This document shows, one piece after another, positions 36,925 to 45,558 of a DNA stretch of 64,000 nt; within the stretch, counting starts at the first letter, position 1, and the number at the start of each line of letters is the position of its first letter. The stretch spans positions 9,038-73,037 of the forward strand of contig DATMFW010000050.1 of NCBI GenBank assembly GCA_035556655.1. The letters are read 5' to 3'. Made by a program: the position numbers and the translations under genes. Under the pieces are notes generated by a model, which saw nothing but the letters and a program-made list of their open reading frames with translations, did no database searches and was not told the origin of the DNA. Source of the stretch: JBDSKH01 sp035556655 (GTDB taxonomy: Bacteria > Actinomycetota > Actinomycetes > Actinomycetales > Microbacteriaceae).

Positions 36925-38712
36925 GTGAGTGAATCGGGGGGCGGGCCGGCTTTCCGCGCCACCTCGGCCGCCGAACAGCTTCCCCCGGCGTTCCCCGAGC
37001 GCGCCGCGCGCGGCACCGTCGCGGCTCTGCGCGCCTGGCAACAGGAGGCGCTCGACACCTATTTCGCCGGCACCCACCGCGACTTCCTGGTCTCGGCGAC
37101 GCCGGGCGCCGGCAAGACCACCTTCGCCTTGCGATTGGCGGCAGAGCTGCTGCGGCAGCGCGTCGTCGATCGCATCACCGTGGTGGCCCCCACCGAGCAC
37201 CTCAAGGTCCAGTGGGCCGACGCCGCGCACCGGGCGGGGATCCGGCTCGACCCCCGGTTCAGCAACCGTCATTCCGGGGAGTCGCGGCAGTACCACGGCG
37301 TCGTGGTGACGTACGCGCAGGTCGCCGTGAAGGCATCCCGGCATCGTGCGCTCACCGAGTCGCGGCGCACGCTCGTCATCCTCGACGAGGTGCACCACGG
37401 CGGCGACGCGCTGAGCTGGGGCGACGCGATCCGTGAGGCCTTCGGGCCCGCCACCCGCCGGCTCTCGCTGACCGGAACCCCGTTCCGCTCCGATACCGCG
37501 CCGATCCCGTTCGTGACGTACCTGCCCGACGGGCGCGGCATCCGCACCTCACAGACCGACTACGCCTACGGGTACGGGCGGGCGCTGCGCGACGGGGTCG
37601 TCCGTCCGGTGATCTTCCTCTCCTATGCAGGCACGATGCGCTGGCGCACGCGTCAGGGCGAAGAGTGGGAGGCGACCCTCGGCCAGGACGACACCAAAGA
37701 CGTCACGGCGCAGGCCTGGCGCGCAGCGCTGGATCCGGACGGCGACTGGGTGCCCGCGGTGCTCGCCGCCGCCGACCGCCGGCTGAGCGAGGTGCGGCAC
37801 GCCGTCCCCGACGCGGGAGGCCTGGTGATCGCCACCGATCAGACGACCGCCCGCGCGTACGCGACGATCCTGGCCGGGATCACCGGGCGCGAGCCCGTGC
37901 TGGTGCTCAGCGACGAGAAGGCCTCGAGCGAGCGCATCCAGGCGTTCGCCGACGGAGACGATCGTTGGATGGTCGCCGTGCGCATGGTGTCCGAGGGGGT
38001 CGATGTGCCTCGCCTGTCGGTCGGGGTGTACGCCACCAGCGCCTCGACACCGCTGTTCTTCGCCCAGGCGGTCGGCCGTTTCGTGCGTGCCCGCCGGCGA
38101 GGCGAACTCGCCTCGATCTTCGTGCCCAGCGTGCCCGTGCTGCTCGGCCTCGCCGCCGAGCTGGAGCGCGAGCGCGACCACGCCCTCGACCGCGAGACCG
38201 CCGGCGACGAGCTGCTCGACGACGAGCTGCTCGACCGCGCCGAGCAGCAGGACGCCGCCTCGGCCGAGCTGCTCGACGAGTACGAATGGACGGCACTCGG
38301 CTCCGTCGCGACCTTCGAGAAGGTGCTCTACGACGGCGACGAGTACGGCACGCTCGCCGAGCCCGGCAGCCCGGAGGAGTGGGACTTCATCGGCCTGCCC
38401 GGCATCCTCGAGCCAGAAGAGGTGTCGCGGCTGCTGCGCTCCCGGCAGGCCCGCCAGCGCCGGCACGCCGCCGAGCGCCCGCCCGCCCCGGACGGCGGCT
38501 CGAGCCCGCAGGCTCTTCATCGCACGCTGTCCGAGCAGCGCAAGCTGCTGAACCGGCTGGTCTCGATCCAGGCGCGCTCGACCGGCGCGACCCATGCGCA
38601 GGTGCACGCGGAGGTCCGCCGGGTGTGCGGCGGTCCGGAGGTCGCGCGCGCCACCGTCACCCAGTTGCAGGCGCGCATCGATCTGCTCCGCCGGCGCATC
38701 GGCGGCCACTGA
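36925..38712 (+). CDS. DEAD/DEAH-type superfamily 2 helicase
   Basis: 595-residue helicase. Walker A is SATPGAGKTTFALR near residue 57, motif II is ILDEVHHGG near 152, motif III SLTGTPFRSD, and the C-terminal half has VRMVSEGVDVPRLSVGVY and AQAVGRFVRARR near 390. An acidic, repetitive stretch (DELLDDELLDRAEQQ) lies near 430 and a charged tail follows. It resembles UvrB/XPB-like or Res-type helicases; substrate unknown. GTG 36925 is seven bases after TACTCT. It sits between dinB and dnaE2. Confidence 0.88.
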   Translation: MSESGGGPAFRATSAAEQLPPAFPERAARGTVAALRAWQQEALDTYFAGTHRDFLVSATPGAGKTTFALRLAAELLRQRVVDRITVVAPTEHLKVQWADAAHRAGIRLDPRFSNRHSGESRQYHGVVVTYAQVAVKASRHRALTESRRTLVILDEVHHGGDALSWGDAIREAFGPATRRLSLTGTPFRSDTAPIPFVTYLPDGRGIRTSQTDYAYGYGRALRDGVVRPVIFLSYAGTMRWRTRQGEEWEATLGQDDTKDVTAQAWRAALDPDGDWVPAVLAAADRRLSEVRHAVPDAGGLVIATDQTTARAYATILAGITGREPVLVLSDEKASSERIQAFADGDDRWMVAVRMVSEGVDVPRLSVGVYATSASTPLFFAQAVGRFVRARRRGELASIFVPSVPVLLGLAAELERERDHALDRETAGDELLDDELLDRAEQQDAASAELLDEYEWTALGSVATFEKVLYDGDEYGTLAEPGSPEEWDFIGLPGILEPEEVSRLLRSRQARQRRHAAERPPAPDGGSSPQALHRTLSEQRKLLNRLVSIQARSTGATHAQVHAEVRRVCGGPEVARATVTQLQARIDLLRRRIGGH

Positions 38713-38713
38713 C

Positions 38714-41700
38714 CTACTGGAAGTCGCGCGACCGATGACTGACCGGCACGGTCAGCGGCTCGAACCGGTCGGCCAGCAGGTTGGTGACCCCCTCGTCGGA
38801 GCGCTCCAGGATGCCCCGCACGATCAGGGCGGGGGAGTCGCGCACCACCCGCCGGTAGCGCCCCCACACCCCCATCGAGCAGATCACGTTCACCAGCCCG
38901 TGCTCGTCCTCGAGGTTCATGAACGTGATCCCGGATGCGGTGGCCGGCCGTTGCCGGTGCGTCACCAGCCCGGCGACCTCGATGCGCGTCCCCGGATCGG
39001 TGGTCTTCAGCGCCGCCGAGTGCAGCACCCCGCGCGGGTCGAGCACCGAGCGGAAATGCGCCAGCGGGTGGTCGTCCGTCGAGACCCCGGTCGCCCAGAG
39101 GTCGGCTGCCAGCGTCTCGAACGCCGTCGGATCGGCGAACAGCGGCGGCTGCACCGCGACGAGCGACTCGGCGAGGAACTCCTCACGATCCTCCGCCGCG
39201 GCGCCTGCCCGCCAGAGGGCCTCCCGGCGCTTCAGGTCGAGGGAGTCGAACGCTCCCGCCGTGGCGAGGGACTCCAGCTGGGCACGCGTGAGACCGGTGC
39301 GGCGCACCAGATCCTCCATCGAGCGGAAGGCGCCCCCCGCATCCCGCTCGGCGACGATCCGTTCGGCGACCTTCGTGCCGATGCGGGTCACCCCGGCGAG
39401 CCCGAGGCGCACCGCGAATCGCCCGTCCCGGCGATGGGCGGCCGAGTCGTCGGGCGCGTTCCTGTCGAACTCGCCGACCGGAGGCTGGGCGGCGAGGCAT
39501 TCCTCCCGCCCGCCCGTCTCGAGGCCGCCGATCTCTTCCAGCCCCGCCTCCACCCCCGACACCAGGATGTCGGGGCGGCGCACCTCGACCCCGTGCCGAC
39601 GGGCGTCGGCGGTGAGCGAGGCGGGGGAGTAGAACCCCATCGGCTGCGCGCGCAGCAGCCCGGCCAGGAACGCGGCGGGGTAGTGCAGCTTGATCCACGA
39701 CGAGGCGTAGACCAGCAGCGCGAAGCTCAGGCTGTGCGATTCGGCGAACCCGAAGTTGGCGAACGCCTGGATGCGCGCGTAGATGTCGTCGGCCGCCTCG
39801 CCCACCAGCCCGTTCGAGGCCATGCCGGCGTAGAGCTTCTCGCGCAGCGACTCGATGCGCTCCATGCCGCGTTTGGAGCCCATGGCCCGGCGCAGCAGAT
39901 CGGCGTCCTCGCCCGAGCATTCGCCGACGGCCATCGCCATCTGCATCAGCTGCTCCTGGAAGACCGGTACGCCGAGCGTGCGCTCGAGCGCGGGGATCAG
40001 CTTGGGGTGCGCATAGGTCACCGGCTCGTGGCCGAGCTTGCGGCGCACGAACGGGTGCACCGCCCCGCCCTGGATCGGTCCGGGGCGCACCAGCGCGATC
40101 TGCACGACGAGGTCGTAGAACCGGCGCGGCTGCAGGCGCGGCAGCAGTCCCATCTGCGCGCGCGACTCGACCTGGAACACGCCGATCGAGTCGGCGCGGC
40201 AGAGCATGTCGTACACCGCCGCCTCCTCTTTCGGCAGGGTCGCCAGCTCCCAGCGTTCCCCGGTGGCACCCGCGATGAGATCAAAGCAGTACTGCAGCGC
40301 CGCCAGCATGCCGAGCCCGAGCAGGTCGAACTTGACCAGACCCATCCAGGCGGCGTCGTCCTTGTCCCACTGGATCACCGTGCGCTCCGGCATACGCGCA
40401 TGCTCGATCGGCACCACCTCGCCCACCGGGCGGTCGGTCAGCACCATGCCGCCGGAATGGATGCCGAGATGCCGGGGGGCCTTGAGCAACTGCATCGCCA
40501 GGTCGACGACGGGCTGCGGGATGTCGTTGTCCTCCTGAGAGGAAAGGCTCGCCCCCCAGCGCTCCACCTGCTTGCTCCAGGCGTCCTGCTGGCCGGGGGA
40601 GTGCCCGAGCGCCTTCGCCATGTCGCGGATCGCGTTCTTGGGCCGGTACTGGATGACGTTGGCCACCTGGGCGGCGTTGCGGCGTCCGTACTTGCGGTAC
40701 ACCCACTGGATGACCTCCTCGCGCCGGTCGGAGTCGAAATCGACGTCGATGTCGGGCTCTTCATCGCGCAGCGACGACAGGAACCTCTCGAACGGCAGCC
40801 GGTAGTAGATCGAGTCGACGGCGGTGATGTCGAGCAGGTAGCAGACGGCCGAGTTCGCCGCCGACCCCCTGCCCTGGCAGAGGATGCCCTGCGAGCGGGC
40901 GAACGCGACGATGTCGTGCACGATGAGGAAGTAGCCGGGGAAGTCCTTCGTCTCGATGACCTGCAGTTCGGCCTCGATGCGCGCCCGGTCCTCCGCGCTG
41001 AGGTCCGGGTACTTCCGGGGCACCGCATCCCACACCAGCGTGCGCAGATACGACATCGGCGTGTGCCCGTCGGGGACGTGCTGCTTCGGCAGCGCCGGTT
41101 TCGCCCGCCGCAGGGGGAAGGCGAGCTCGTCGGCGAGGGGGACCGTGCGTTCGACGGCACCCGGGTACCGGGCGAACCTCTGCTGCATCTCACGCCCCGA
41201 CCGCAGATGCGCCGTGCCGGCCGGAGGCAGCCAGCCGTCGAGCTCGTCGAGCGAGCGCGAGGCCCGCACGGCCGCGACGGCCGTCGCGAGCCGGTGGTCG
41301 GCGGGGGTCGCGTAGTGCACGTTGCCGGTCGCGATCGTCGGGATGCCGCGGTCGGCCGCCAGGGCGGCGAGCGTGTCGTTGTGCTCGCTGTCGAGCGGAT
41401 TGCCGTGGTCGATCAGCTCGACATAGACGTTGACCGAGCCGAACAAGCCGGTGAGCTTGTCAAGCTCTGCGGCTGGATCACCGCCGTGTAAAGCCTGGCG
41501 GATTGCGCCCTTGCGGCAGCCGGTCAGCACCACCCAGTGCCCGTCGGCGTGCTGCGCCAGCTCGTCGAGGTCGTAGACCGGGCGGCCCTTCTCGGCGCCG
41601 CGCAGCTGACCCTCCGTGATCGCCCGGGCCAGGTTGTGATAGCCCTCCTGCCCGCGGGCCAGGACCAGCAGGTGGGTGCCGTCGGGATCGGCCTCGCCGT

Positions 41701-42094
41701 TCTGCGGCCGGCGCAGCCCGAGCGAGAGCTCGGCGCCGAACACCGTCTTGACCTGCGCGGTCTCGGCCGCCTCGGCGAACCGGACGATGCCGTAGAACCC
41801 GTCGTGATCGGTGACGGCGAGTGCGTGCAGGCCGAGACGTTCCGCCTCCTCCAGCAGTTCCTCCGGGCTGGAGGCCCCGTCGAGGAAGCTGTAGCTGGAG
41901 TGCGCGTGCAACTCGGCGTACGGCACCGCATCCGCCGGCCGCTCGATACCCTGCGGCACGTACGGGCCGCGGCGCAGCGACCAGGCGGGGCTGTCACCGC
42001 CGTCGACCCCGCGCGGCATCGCCTTCGGACGACGCCGGTCGCTCAGCGCGCGCTCGAAGTCGCTCCACGAGATGGGCGGGTTCTGGAAGCCCAT
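38714..42094 (-). CDS. dnaE2: Error-prone DNA polymerase III alpha subunit DnaE2
   Basis: C-family polymerase used with ImuA'/ImuB for damage-induced mutagenesis. The 1126-residue product has an N-terminal PHP domain (ELHAHSSYSFLDGASSPEEL near 61), the catalytic acidic motif PDIDVDFDSDRR near 440, FQVESRAQMG, FAESHSLSFALLVYASSW near 785, a helix-hairpin-helix region and a C-terminal OB fold (IEVAGLVTHRQRP). The shorter length than DnaE1 and partner genes nearby fit DnaE2. It ends one base from the convergent helicase gene. Confidence 0.95.
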   Translation of the reverse strand: MGFQNPPISWSDFERALSDRRRPKAMPRGVDGGDSPAWSLRRGPYVPQGIERPADAVPYAELHAHSSYSFLDGASSPEELLEEAERLGLHALAVTDHDGFYGIVRFAEAAETAQVKTVFGAELSLGLRRPQNGEADPDGTHLLVLARGQEGYHNLARAITEGQLRGAEKGRPVYDLDELAQHADGHWVVLTGCRKGAIRQALHGGDPAAELDKLTGLFGSVNVYVELIDHGNPLDSEHNDTLAALAADRGIPTIATGNVHYATPADHRLATAVAAVRASRSLDELDGWLPPAGTAHLRSGREMQQRFARYPGAVERTVPLADELAFPLRRAKPALPKQHVPDGHTPMSYLRTLVWDAVPRKYPDLSAEDRARIEAELQVIETKDFPGYFLIVHDIVAFARSQGILCQGRGSAANSAVCYLLDITAVDSIYYRLPFERFLSSLRDEEPDIDVDFDSDRREEVIQWVYRKYGRRNAAQVANVIQYRPKNAIRDMAKALGHSPGQQDAWSKQVERWGASLSSQEDNDIPQPVVDLAMQLLKAPRHLGIHSGGMVLTDRPVGEVVPIEHARMPERTVIQWDKDDAAWMGLVKFDLLGLGMLAALQYCFDLIAGATGERWELATLPKEEAAVYDMLCRADSIGVFQVESRAQMGLLPRLQPRRFYDLVVQIALVRPGPIQGGAVHPFVRRKLGHEPVTYAHPKLIPALERTLGVPVFQEQLMQMAMAVGECSGEDADLLRRAMGSKRGMERIESLREKLYAGMASNGLVGEAADDIYARIQAFANFGFAESHSLSFALLVYASSWIKLHYPAAFLAGLLRAQPMGFYSPASLTADARRHGVEVRRPDILVSGVEAGLEEIGGLETGGREECLAAQPPVGEFDRNAPDDSAAHRRDGRFAVRLGLAGVTRIGTKVAERIVAERDAGGAFRSMEDLVRRTGLTRAQLESLATAGAFDSLDLKRREALWRAGAAAEDREEFLAESLVAVQPPLFADPTAFETLAADLWATGVSTDDHPLAHFRSVLDPRGVLHSAALKTTDPGTRIEVAGLVTHRQRPATASGITFMNLEDEHGLVNVICSMGVWGRYRRVVRDSPALIVRGILERSDEGVTNLLADRFEPLTVPVSHRSRDFQ

Positions 42095-42101
42095 CAGGGG
42101 C

Positions 42102-42111
42102 TGCCTACGCT
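42102..42111. promoter_or_regulatory. Overlapping divergent -10 boxes of dnaE2 and the DUF2087 gene
   Basis: In a 23-base gap, TAGGCA on the minus strand (42107-42102) lies seven bases before the dnaE2 ATG, and TACGCT on the plus strand (42106-42111) six bases before the DUF2087 ATG. The two hexamers share two base pairs, so RNA polymerase could bind only one at a time. No LexA box is present here. Confidence 0.5.
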
Positions 42112-42117
42112 GAGGAC

Positions 42118-42591
42118 ATGAGCGAGGAGTGGCGCGGAGTGCTGGCGGTCCTGGTGAACCCGAGGTTGCGCAGGGCGCTGGCCGAGATCATCGTCGAGGC
42201 CGACCCGCCGCTGACCCCGGCCGAGCGACGGGACGCCCGCCGCATCCTCGATCAGCGCGGGATGCTGACCCCCGCCCTGCAGCTCGACGAGCGCCGCCTG
42301 CGCACCCTGCTGGCCGCGGACCGCGACGACCCGCAGGGGGTCGACCGCTGGCTGCGCGCCGATGGCCGGATCGACCGCTGGCCGCGCTCCGCCGCCGACC
42401 GGCACGAGCTGCTGACCTTCCTCGTCGAGCGCCTGCTCGGCTCGGGCGAGGTGCTGGCCGAGAAGGAGCTCACGCGGCGGCTGACGACGTTCACGGCCGA
42501 CCCGAACACGCTGCGCCGCGCGCTCGTCGATGCCGGCCTGCTCACCCGGAACCCCGACGGCACGGACTACCGGCGATCGCCGGCCGCGTAG
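42118..42591 (+). CDS. DUF2087 domain protein
   Basis: 157-residue protein of unknown function. It matches the DUF2087 pattern: an N-terminal helical part (VLVNPRLRRALAEIIVEAD), then DRWLRADGRIDRWP near residue 80, a helical segment HELLTFLVERL, and a C-terminal winged-helix-like tail LRRALVDAGLLTRNPDGTDYRR. The tail suggests DNA binding, but no target is evident. The gene sits on the strand opposite dnaE2 and imuB, and ends four bases from the imuB stop. Confidence 0.85.
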   Translation: MSEEWRGVLAVLVNPRLRRALAEIIVEADPPLTPAERRDARRILDQRGMLTPALQLDERRLRTLLAADRDDPQGVDRWLRADGRIDRWPRSAADRHELLTFLVERLLGSGEVLAEKELTRRLTTFTADPNTLRRALVDAGLLTRNPDGTDYRRSPAA

Positions 42592-42595
42592 CGGC

Positions 42596-44140
42596 TCAGT
42601 CATACCGGCCCGTCGCCCACCAGCCCTCGCCGTCGAGCACCAGCAACCACGCCTCGCCCTGGGCGTCGACGACCTGGAACCGGGATGCGGTGCGAGCCGC
42701 CGCGGGGTCCCACCACCGCTCGTCGAGCGGCCAGGGACCCGCCCATGCGGTCAGCCGGCGCTCGGAGCCTGTCTGCGACACCATGACCGCCGGGGGCGCG
42801 CTCAGCATCCCCCGCTCGTCGACGGCGACCGTCCGCCCGCGGGCATCGTGGACGGCGATCTGCCGCGGCAGCTCGTACACGGTCGCCGGAGCGGGGGGAG
42901 GCAGGGCCCCCGGCCACGGCCGGCGCGGATCGCGGGCGACCAGGGGGCGATCACCCCACGGCACGAGAGTCTGCCGCTCACCGGGGCTCCGCCCGCCCGA
43001 GGGCGCCGCGGTGAGCACCCCGCGATGCCCGACCATGCCCTGCACCCGTGAGAGTCCCGAGTGCACGCCCTCGTCGGGACCGGTGCCCCACAACCCGCGC
43101 TCGTGAGCGCCCGCGGCATCTACCGCATCCGGCGAGATGCGCACCCGCGTCACCCCGGCCCGCAGCCCGGCCCCGTCGAGCTGCCACCGGACCCTGTCGA
43201 CGACCTCGGAGGCGGTGAACGATCGCGGATGCAGCCAGACCCGCTCGGACTCGTCGCCATCGTCGGTCAGGAACTCGATGCGCACGGCCGTGCACACGAG
43301 CTTCTGGGCCAGCAGCCCGCCGAGGAAGTCGTCGGCGGCGGACCGCACCCCGAACGCGACCTGGTCGGCACGGTCGAGCGCCGGTTCGAAGTCGACCTGC
43401 ACATCGAGATCGCGGGGCGGGATGCGGGGGGTCGCGGGACGCGGATCGTGGCCGGCGGCGAGGCTGTGCAGTCGCGCCCCGTCGGGACCGAACCGCGCGA
43501 TCACATCGGCGGCGGGGAGCGCGGCGAACCCGCCCAGGGTGCGGATGCCCAGTCGCGGCAGGAGCGCGACCAGCTCGGGGTCGTCGAGCAGCGTGATGGG
43601 CAACGGGGCCAGGAACGCCGCCTGCCCCCCACGCGGCACGATGGTGACCCGAGCCGGATCCGGAACGCGCGCCGCACGCTCCGCCGCGAACAGTCCGTCG
43701 GCGATGCCCACCCGCGCCTCCGGCAGATCGAGGTCGGATGCCCTGCCGAGAACCGTGAGCGCGGCCGCGTGCTCGCCCCCGTAGAACCGGGCCGGACCGC
43801 GAGCGCGCACGGCGACGGTGCCCGGACGCACGGGATGGAGGCCGGGCAGAACCGCTTCCAGCGCGGTGAGCACCGGTTCGAAGGCGCGGGCGTCGAGAGC
43901 GGGGTCGTGGGTCAGGATCTGCACCCCGGGGCAGCGGGCCTGCGCCTCGCGCCGGCGCATGCCCCGGCGCACCCCCTCGGCACGTGCCGCCGCAGAACAG
44001 GCGTGCACGAGCCCCCGGGCGATCAGCGCCACCGGCGCCCCGTGCGGGATGCGTTCGGCACGGGCGTGCACGAGGACCGGCCAGTCCGGGACCCACAGCA
44101 CCAGCAGGCGCGCGCCGGTTCCCATCATGTCGGAGTCCAC
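42596..44140 (-). CDS. imuB: ImuB-like inactive Y-family polymerase homologue
   Basis: Hub subunit that links DnaE2 to the sliding clamp during SOS mutagenesis. The 514-residue protein has the Y-family fold, but the catalytic positions are lost: LVLWVPDWPVL replaces the LHLDMDAFF of DinB, and AVRARGPARFYGG stands where SIDEAFLDV occurs. This is the hallmark of ImuB. The C-terminal third is a separate domain. GTG 44140 is five bases after a GAAACT -10 and next to a LexA box; ATG 44128 is an alternative. Confidence 0.93.
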   Translation of the reverse strand: MDSDMMGTGARLLVLWVPDWPVLVHARAERIPHGAPVALIARGLVHACSAAARAEGVRRGMRRREAQARCPGVQILTHDPALDARAFEPVLTALEAVLPGLHPVRPGTVAVRARGPARFYGGEHAAALTVLGRASDLDLPEARVGIADGLFAAERAARVPDPARVTIVPRGGQAAFLAPLPITLLDDPELVALLPRLGIRTLGGFAALPAADVIARFGPDGARLHSLAAGHDPRPATPRIPPRDLDVQVDFEPALDRADQVAFGVRSAADDFLGGLLAQKLVCTAVRIEFLTDDGDESERVWLHPRSFTASEVVDRVRWQLDGAGLRAGVTRVRISPDAVDAAGAHERGLWGTGPDEGVHSGLSRVQGMVGHRGVLTAAPSGGRSPGERQTLVPWGDRPLVARDPRRPWPGALPPPAPATVYELPRQIAVHDARGRTVAVDERGMLSAPPAVMVSQTGSERRLTAWAGPWPLDERWWDPAAARTASRFQVVDAQGEAWLLVLDGEGWWATGRYD

Positions 44141-44145
44141 GATCC

Positions 44146-44174
44146 AGTTTCGAACACATGTTCGATTGTGTCAA
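44146..44174 (-). promoter_or_regulatory. imuB promoter with embedded LexA (SOS) box
   Basis: The 16-base palindrome TCGAACACATGTTCGA (44150-44165) matches the actinobacterial and Gram-positive LexA box. On the minus strand it fills the spacer between TTGACA (-35, 44174-44169) and GAAACT (-10, 44151-44146), spaced 17 bases. The -10 ends five bases before the imuB GTG. LexA binding would block the promoter. Confidence 0.88.
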
Positions 44175-44241
44175 ACCCCGCCGACACCCCGGTGACGCGC
44201 ACCCGAGCGGCGACCCGCGCAGAAGGTGACAGAACTTGTCC

Positions 44242-44271
44242 TTGGTAACGGGCAGGTAACGAGGCTAGTCT
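44242..44271 (+). promoter_or_regulatory. Promoter of the tandem DUF3892-like genes
   Basis: TAGTCT at 44266-44271 with a TTGGTA -35 candidate 18 bases upstream (44242-44247). The mRNA would have a leader of about 30 bases and the Shine-Dalgarno GGAG before ATG 44310. It is divergent from imuB, about 80 bases from the LexA box, so not obviously LexA-controlled. Confidence 0.5.
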
Positions 44272-44309
44272 GCACGAGGGGGGACAACGACCCGACCCCT
44301 GGAGCATGG

Positions 44310-44582
44310 ATGGCAACCCGCATCACCCATGTCAGATTCCACCGTGTCGTCGAGCATGAGAACGCGATCTCCTTCCGCTGGAACGTCGACAACGGACTCA
44401 GCGGCGAGACCGACCGGCTCACGATGATCGAGTGGCTCGAGCAGGGAGGCGAACTCGTGATCGGCGAGGGGCGCGACCAGATCCCGGTCGCCGTCGTCCG
44501 GATCCCGGGACTGGCACCCTTCCTCCGCGCTCACGTGAACGGGCAGTGGACCGACCGGCTTCTGGCCCTACCGCGCTTCTGA
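44310..44582 (+). CDS. DUF3892-like small protein, copy 1
   Basis: 90-residue protein of unknown function whose pattern resembles DUF3892 (ITHVRFH at the start, then MIEWLEQGGELVIG). It shares 46 of 90 positions with the next gene in an ungapped alignment, including the termini MA..ITHVRFH and PFL.AH.NGQWT..LL.LP.F. It has no signal peptide or membrane segment. It lies between imuB and imuA' on the opposite strand. A role in damage response is only suggested by location. Confidence 0.8.
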   Translation: MATRITHVRFHRVVEHENAISFRWNVDNGLSGETDRLTMIEWLEQGGELVIGEGRDQIPVAVVRIPGLAPFLRAHVNGQWTDRLLALPRF

Positions 44583-44594
44583 TGGGGGAATGAA

Positions 44595-44867
44595 ATGGCT
44601 GCACAGATCACCCATGTCCGGTTCCACGGATACCGCAAGAACGAGGACATCGCCGTCTACCGATGGCGCCTGGATTCGGGGGAGCAGGGCGAGAGCGACC
44701 GCGCCGCCATGATCGCCTGGATGGAGCAGGGCAACGACATGGTCGTGGCCGCCGACGGCGTCTGGCAGCAGGTCGGCATCGTCCGGATGCCGGGAACGGC
44801 GCCGTTCCTGTGCGCGCACGCGAACGGGCAGTGGACCGAGGCACTGCTGAATCTGCCGATGTTCTAG
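44595..44867 (+). CDS. DUF3892-like small protein, copy 2
   Basis: Tandem paralogue of the preceding gene with the same length (90 residues) and 51 percent identity by direct count. Conserved blocks are ITHVRFH, the W-x2-D-x-G core, MI-W-EQG and APFL-AH-NGQWT. It starts 12 bases after copy 1 with GGGG upstream, so both are cotranscribed. It ends four bases from the convergent imuA' stop. Function unknown. Confidence 0.8.
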   Translation: MAAQITHVRFHGYRKNEDIAVYRWRLDSGEQGESDRAAMIAWMEQGNDMVVAADGVWQQVGIVRMPGTAPFLCAHANGQWTEALLNLPMF

Positions 44868-44871
44868 AGGC

Positions 44872-45555
44872 CTACACGGCCCGGGCGAGCCCGCCCGCGC
44901 GCGTCTCGACCTCCCCGAGTCCCTGATCGTGACCCGGCAGCCACAGCCGCCGCGACACCGGACGCCCTGCCGGCGAGGTCGCGGTCACGGTCACCTGCCG
45001 GCCCGAGAGATGCCCGAACCCCGAGCCCAGGCCCGCCCAGCTGCTGTCGGCGACGGCGAGCCGGGCGCTCGCCCCCGGCCAGTCGCCGACGGCGACGAGA
45101 ACGGCCTCGCGCTGGCGCAGCCGGGCCGCCAGCTTGTTCGCCACCCCCTCGGACACCCGCGTGCCGCCCGGCCGGACCAGGACCACCGACACCACATCGA
45201 TGAGGGCCGACAGCACCGCCAGCCACTGCTCGCCGGGGTGCGGCACGAGCACGAGCCGCTCGAGATCGATGCCGAGCCCCGCGGCGGACTCGACGCCCAG
45301 ATCGGGCATGCCGACCACCGCGCACCAGGCACCGGCCGCGCTCGGCCCCTGCAGCATCCCGAGCGCCAGCGTCGTCGATCCGGTCACGCCGTAGGCGCTG
45401 CCCGCAGCGAGCGCGCCACCGGGCAGCAGCCCCGCGAGGGCCGGGTGGGTGGGCAGTTCGCGGGTGTCGAGGCGGTTGCGCTGCATGCGCCGGATGCGGG
45501 CCTGGAGCTCGGCGATGGACGCCGCACGAGAGACCTCATGCGACTCGGCGACCAC
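44872..45555 (-). CDS. ImuA'-like RecA-related SOS mutagenesis protein
   Basis: About 227 residues with a degenerate RecA-like core. Where RecA has a Walker A lysine this protein reads YGVTGSTTLALGML, so ATP binding is doubtful; this fits the ImuA' group, which interacts with ImuB. Downstream motifs SVVLVRPGG and VAVGDWPG follow the RecA-fold order. The start is uncertain: GTG 45555 lies seven bases after a LexA box, as in imuB, while ATG 45570 (MFESAV, 232 residues) lies inside the box. Confidence 0.82.
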   Translation of the reverse strand: MVAESHEVSRAASIAELQARIRRMQRNRLDTRELPTHPALAGLLPGGALAAGSAYGVTGSTTLALGMLQGPSAAGAWCAVVGMPDLGVESAAGLGIDLERLVLVPHPGEQWLAVLSALIDVVSVVLVRPGGTRVSEGVANKLAARLRQREAVLVAVGDWPGASARLAVADSSWAGLGSGFGHLSGRQVTVTATSPAGRPVSRRLWLPGHDQGLGEVETRAGGLARAV

Positions 45556-45558
45556 CGC

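Noticed and set aside
40200..40540. Small plus-strand frames inside dnaE2
   Set aside because: They lie antisense inside a continuous 1126-residue polymerase with intact motifs and have no Shine-Dalgarno or -10 support.
42596..44140. imuB as an active translesion polymerase
   Set aside because: The catalytic aspartates and glutamate expected at the DinB LDMDAFF and SIDEAF positions are replaced, so it is called an inactive ImuB-type protein.
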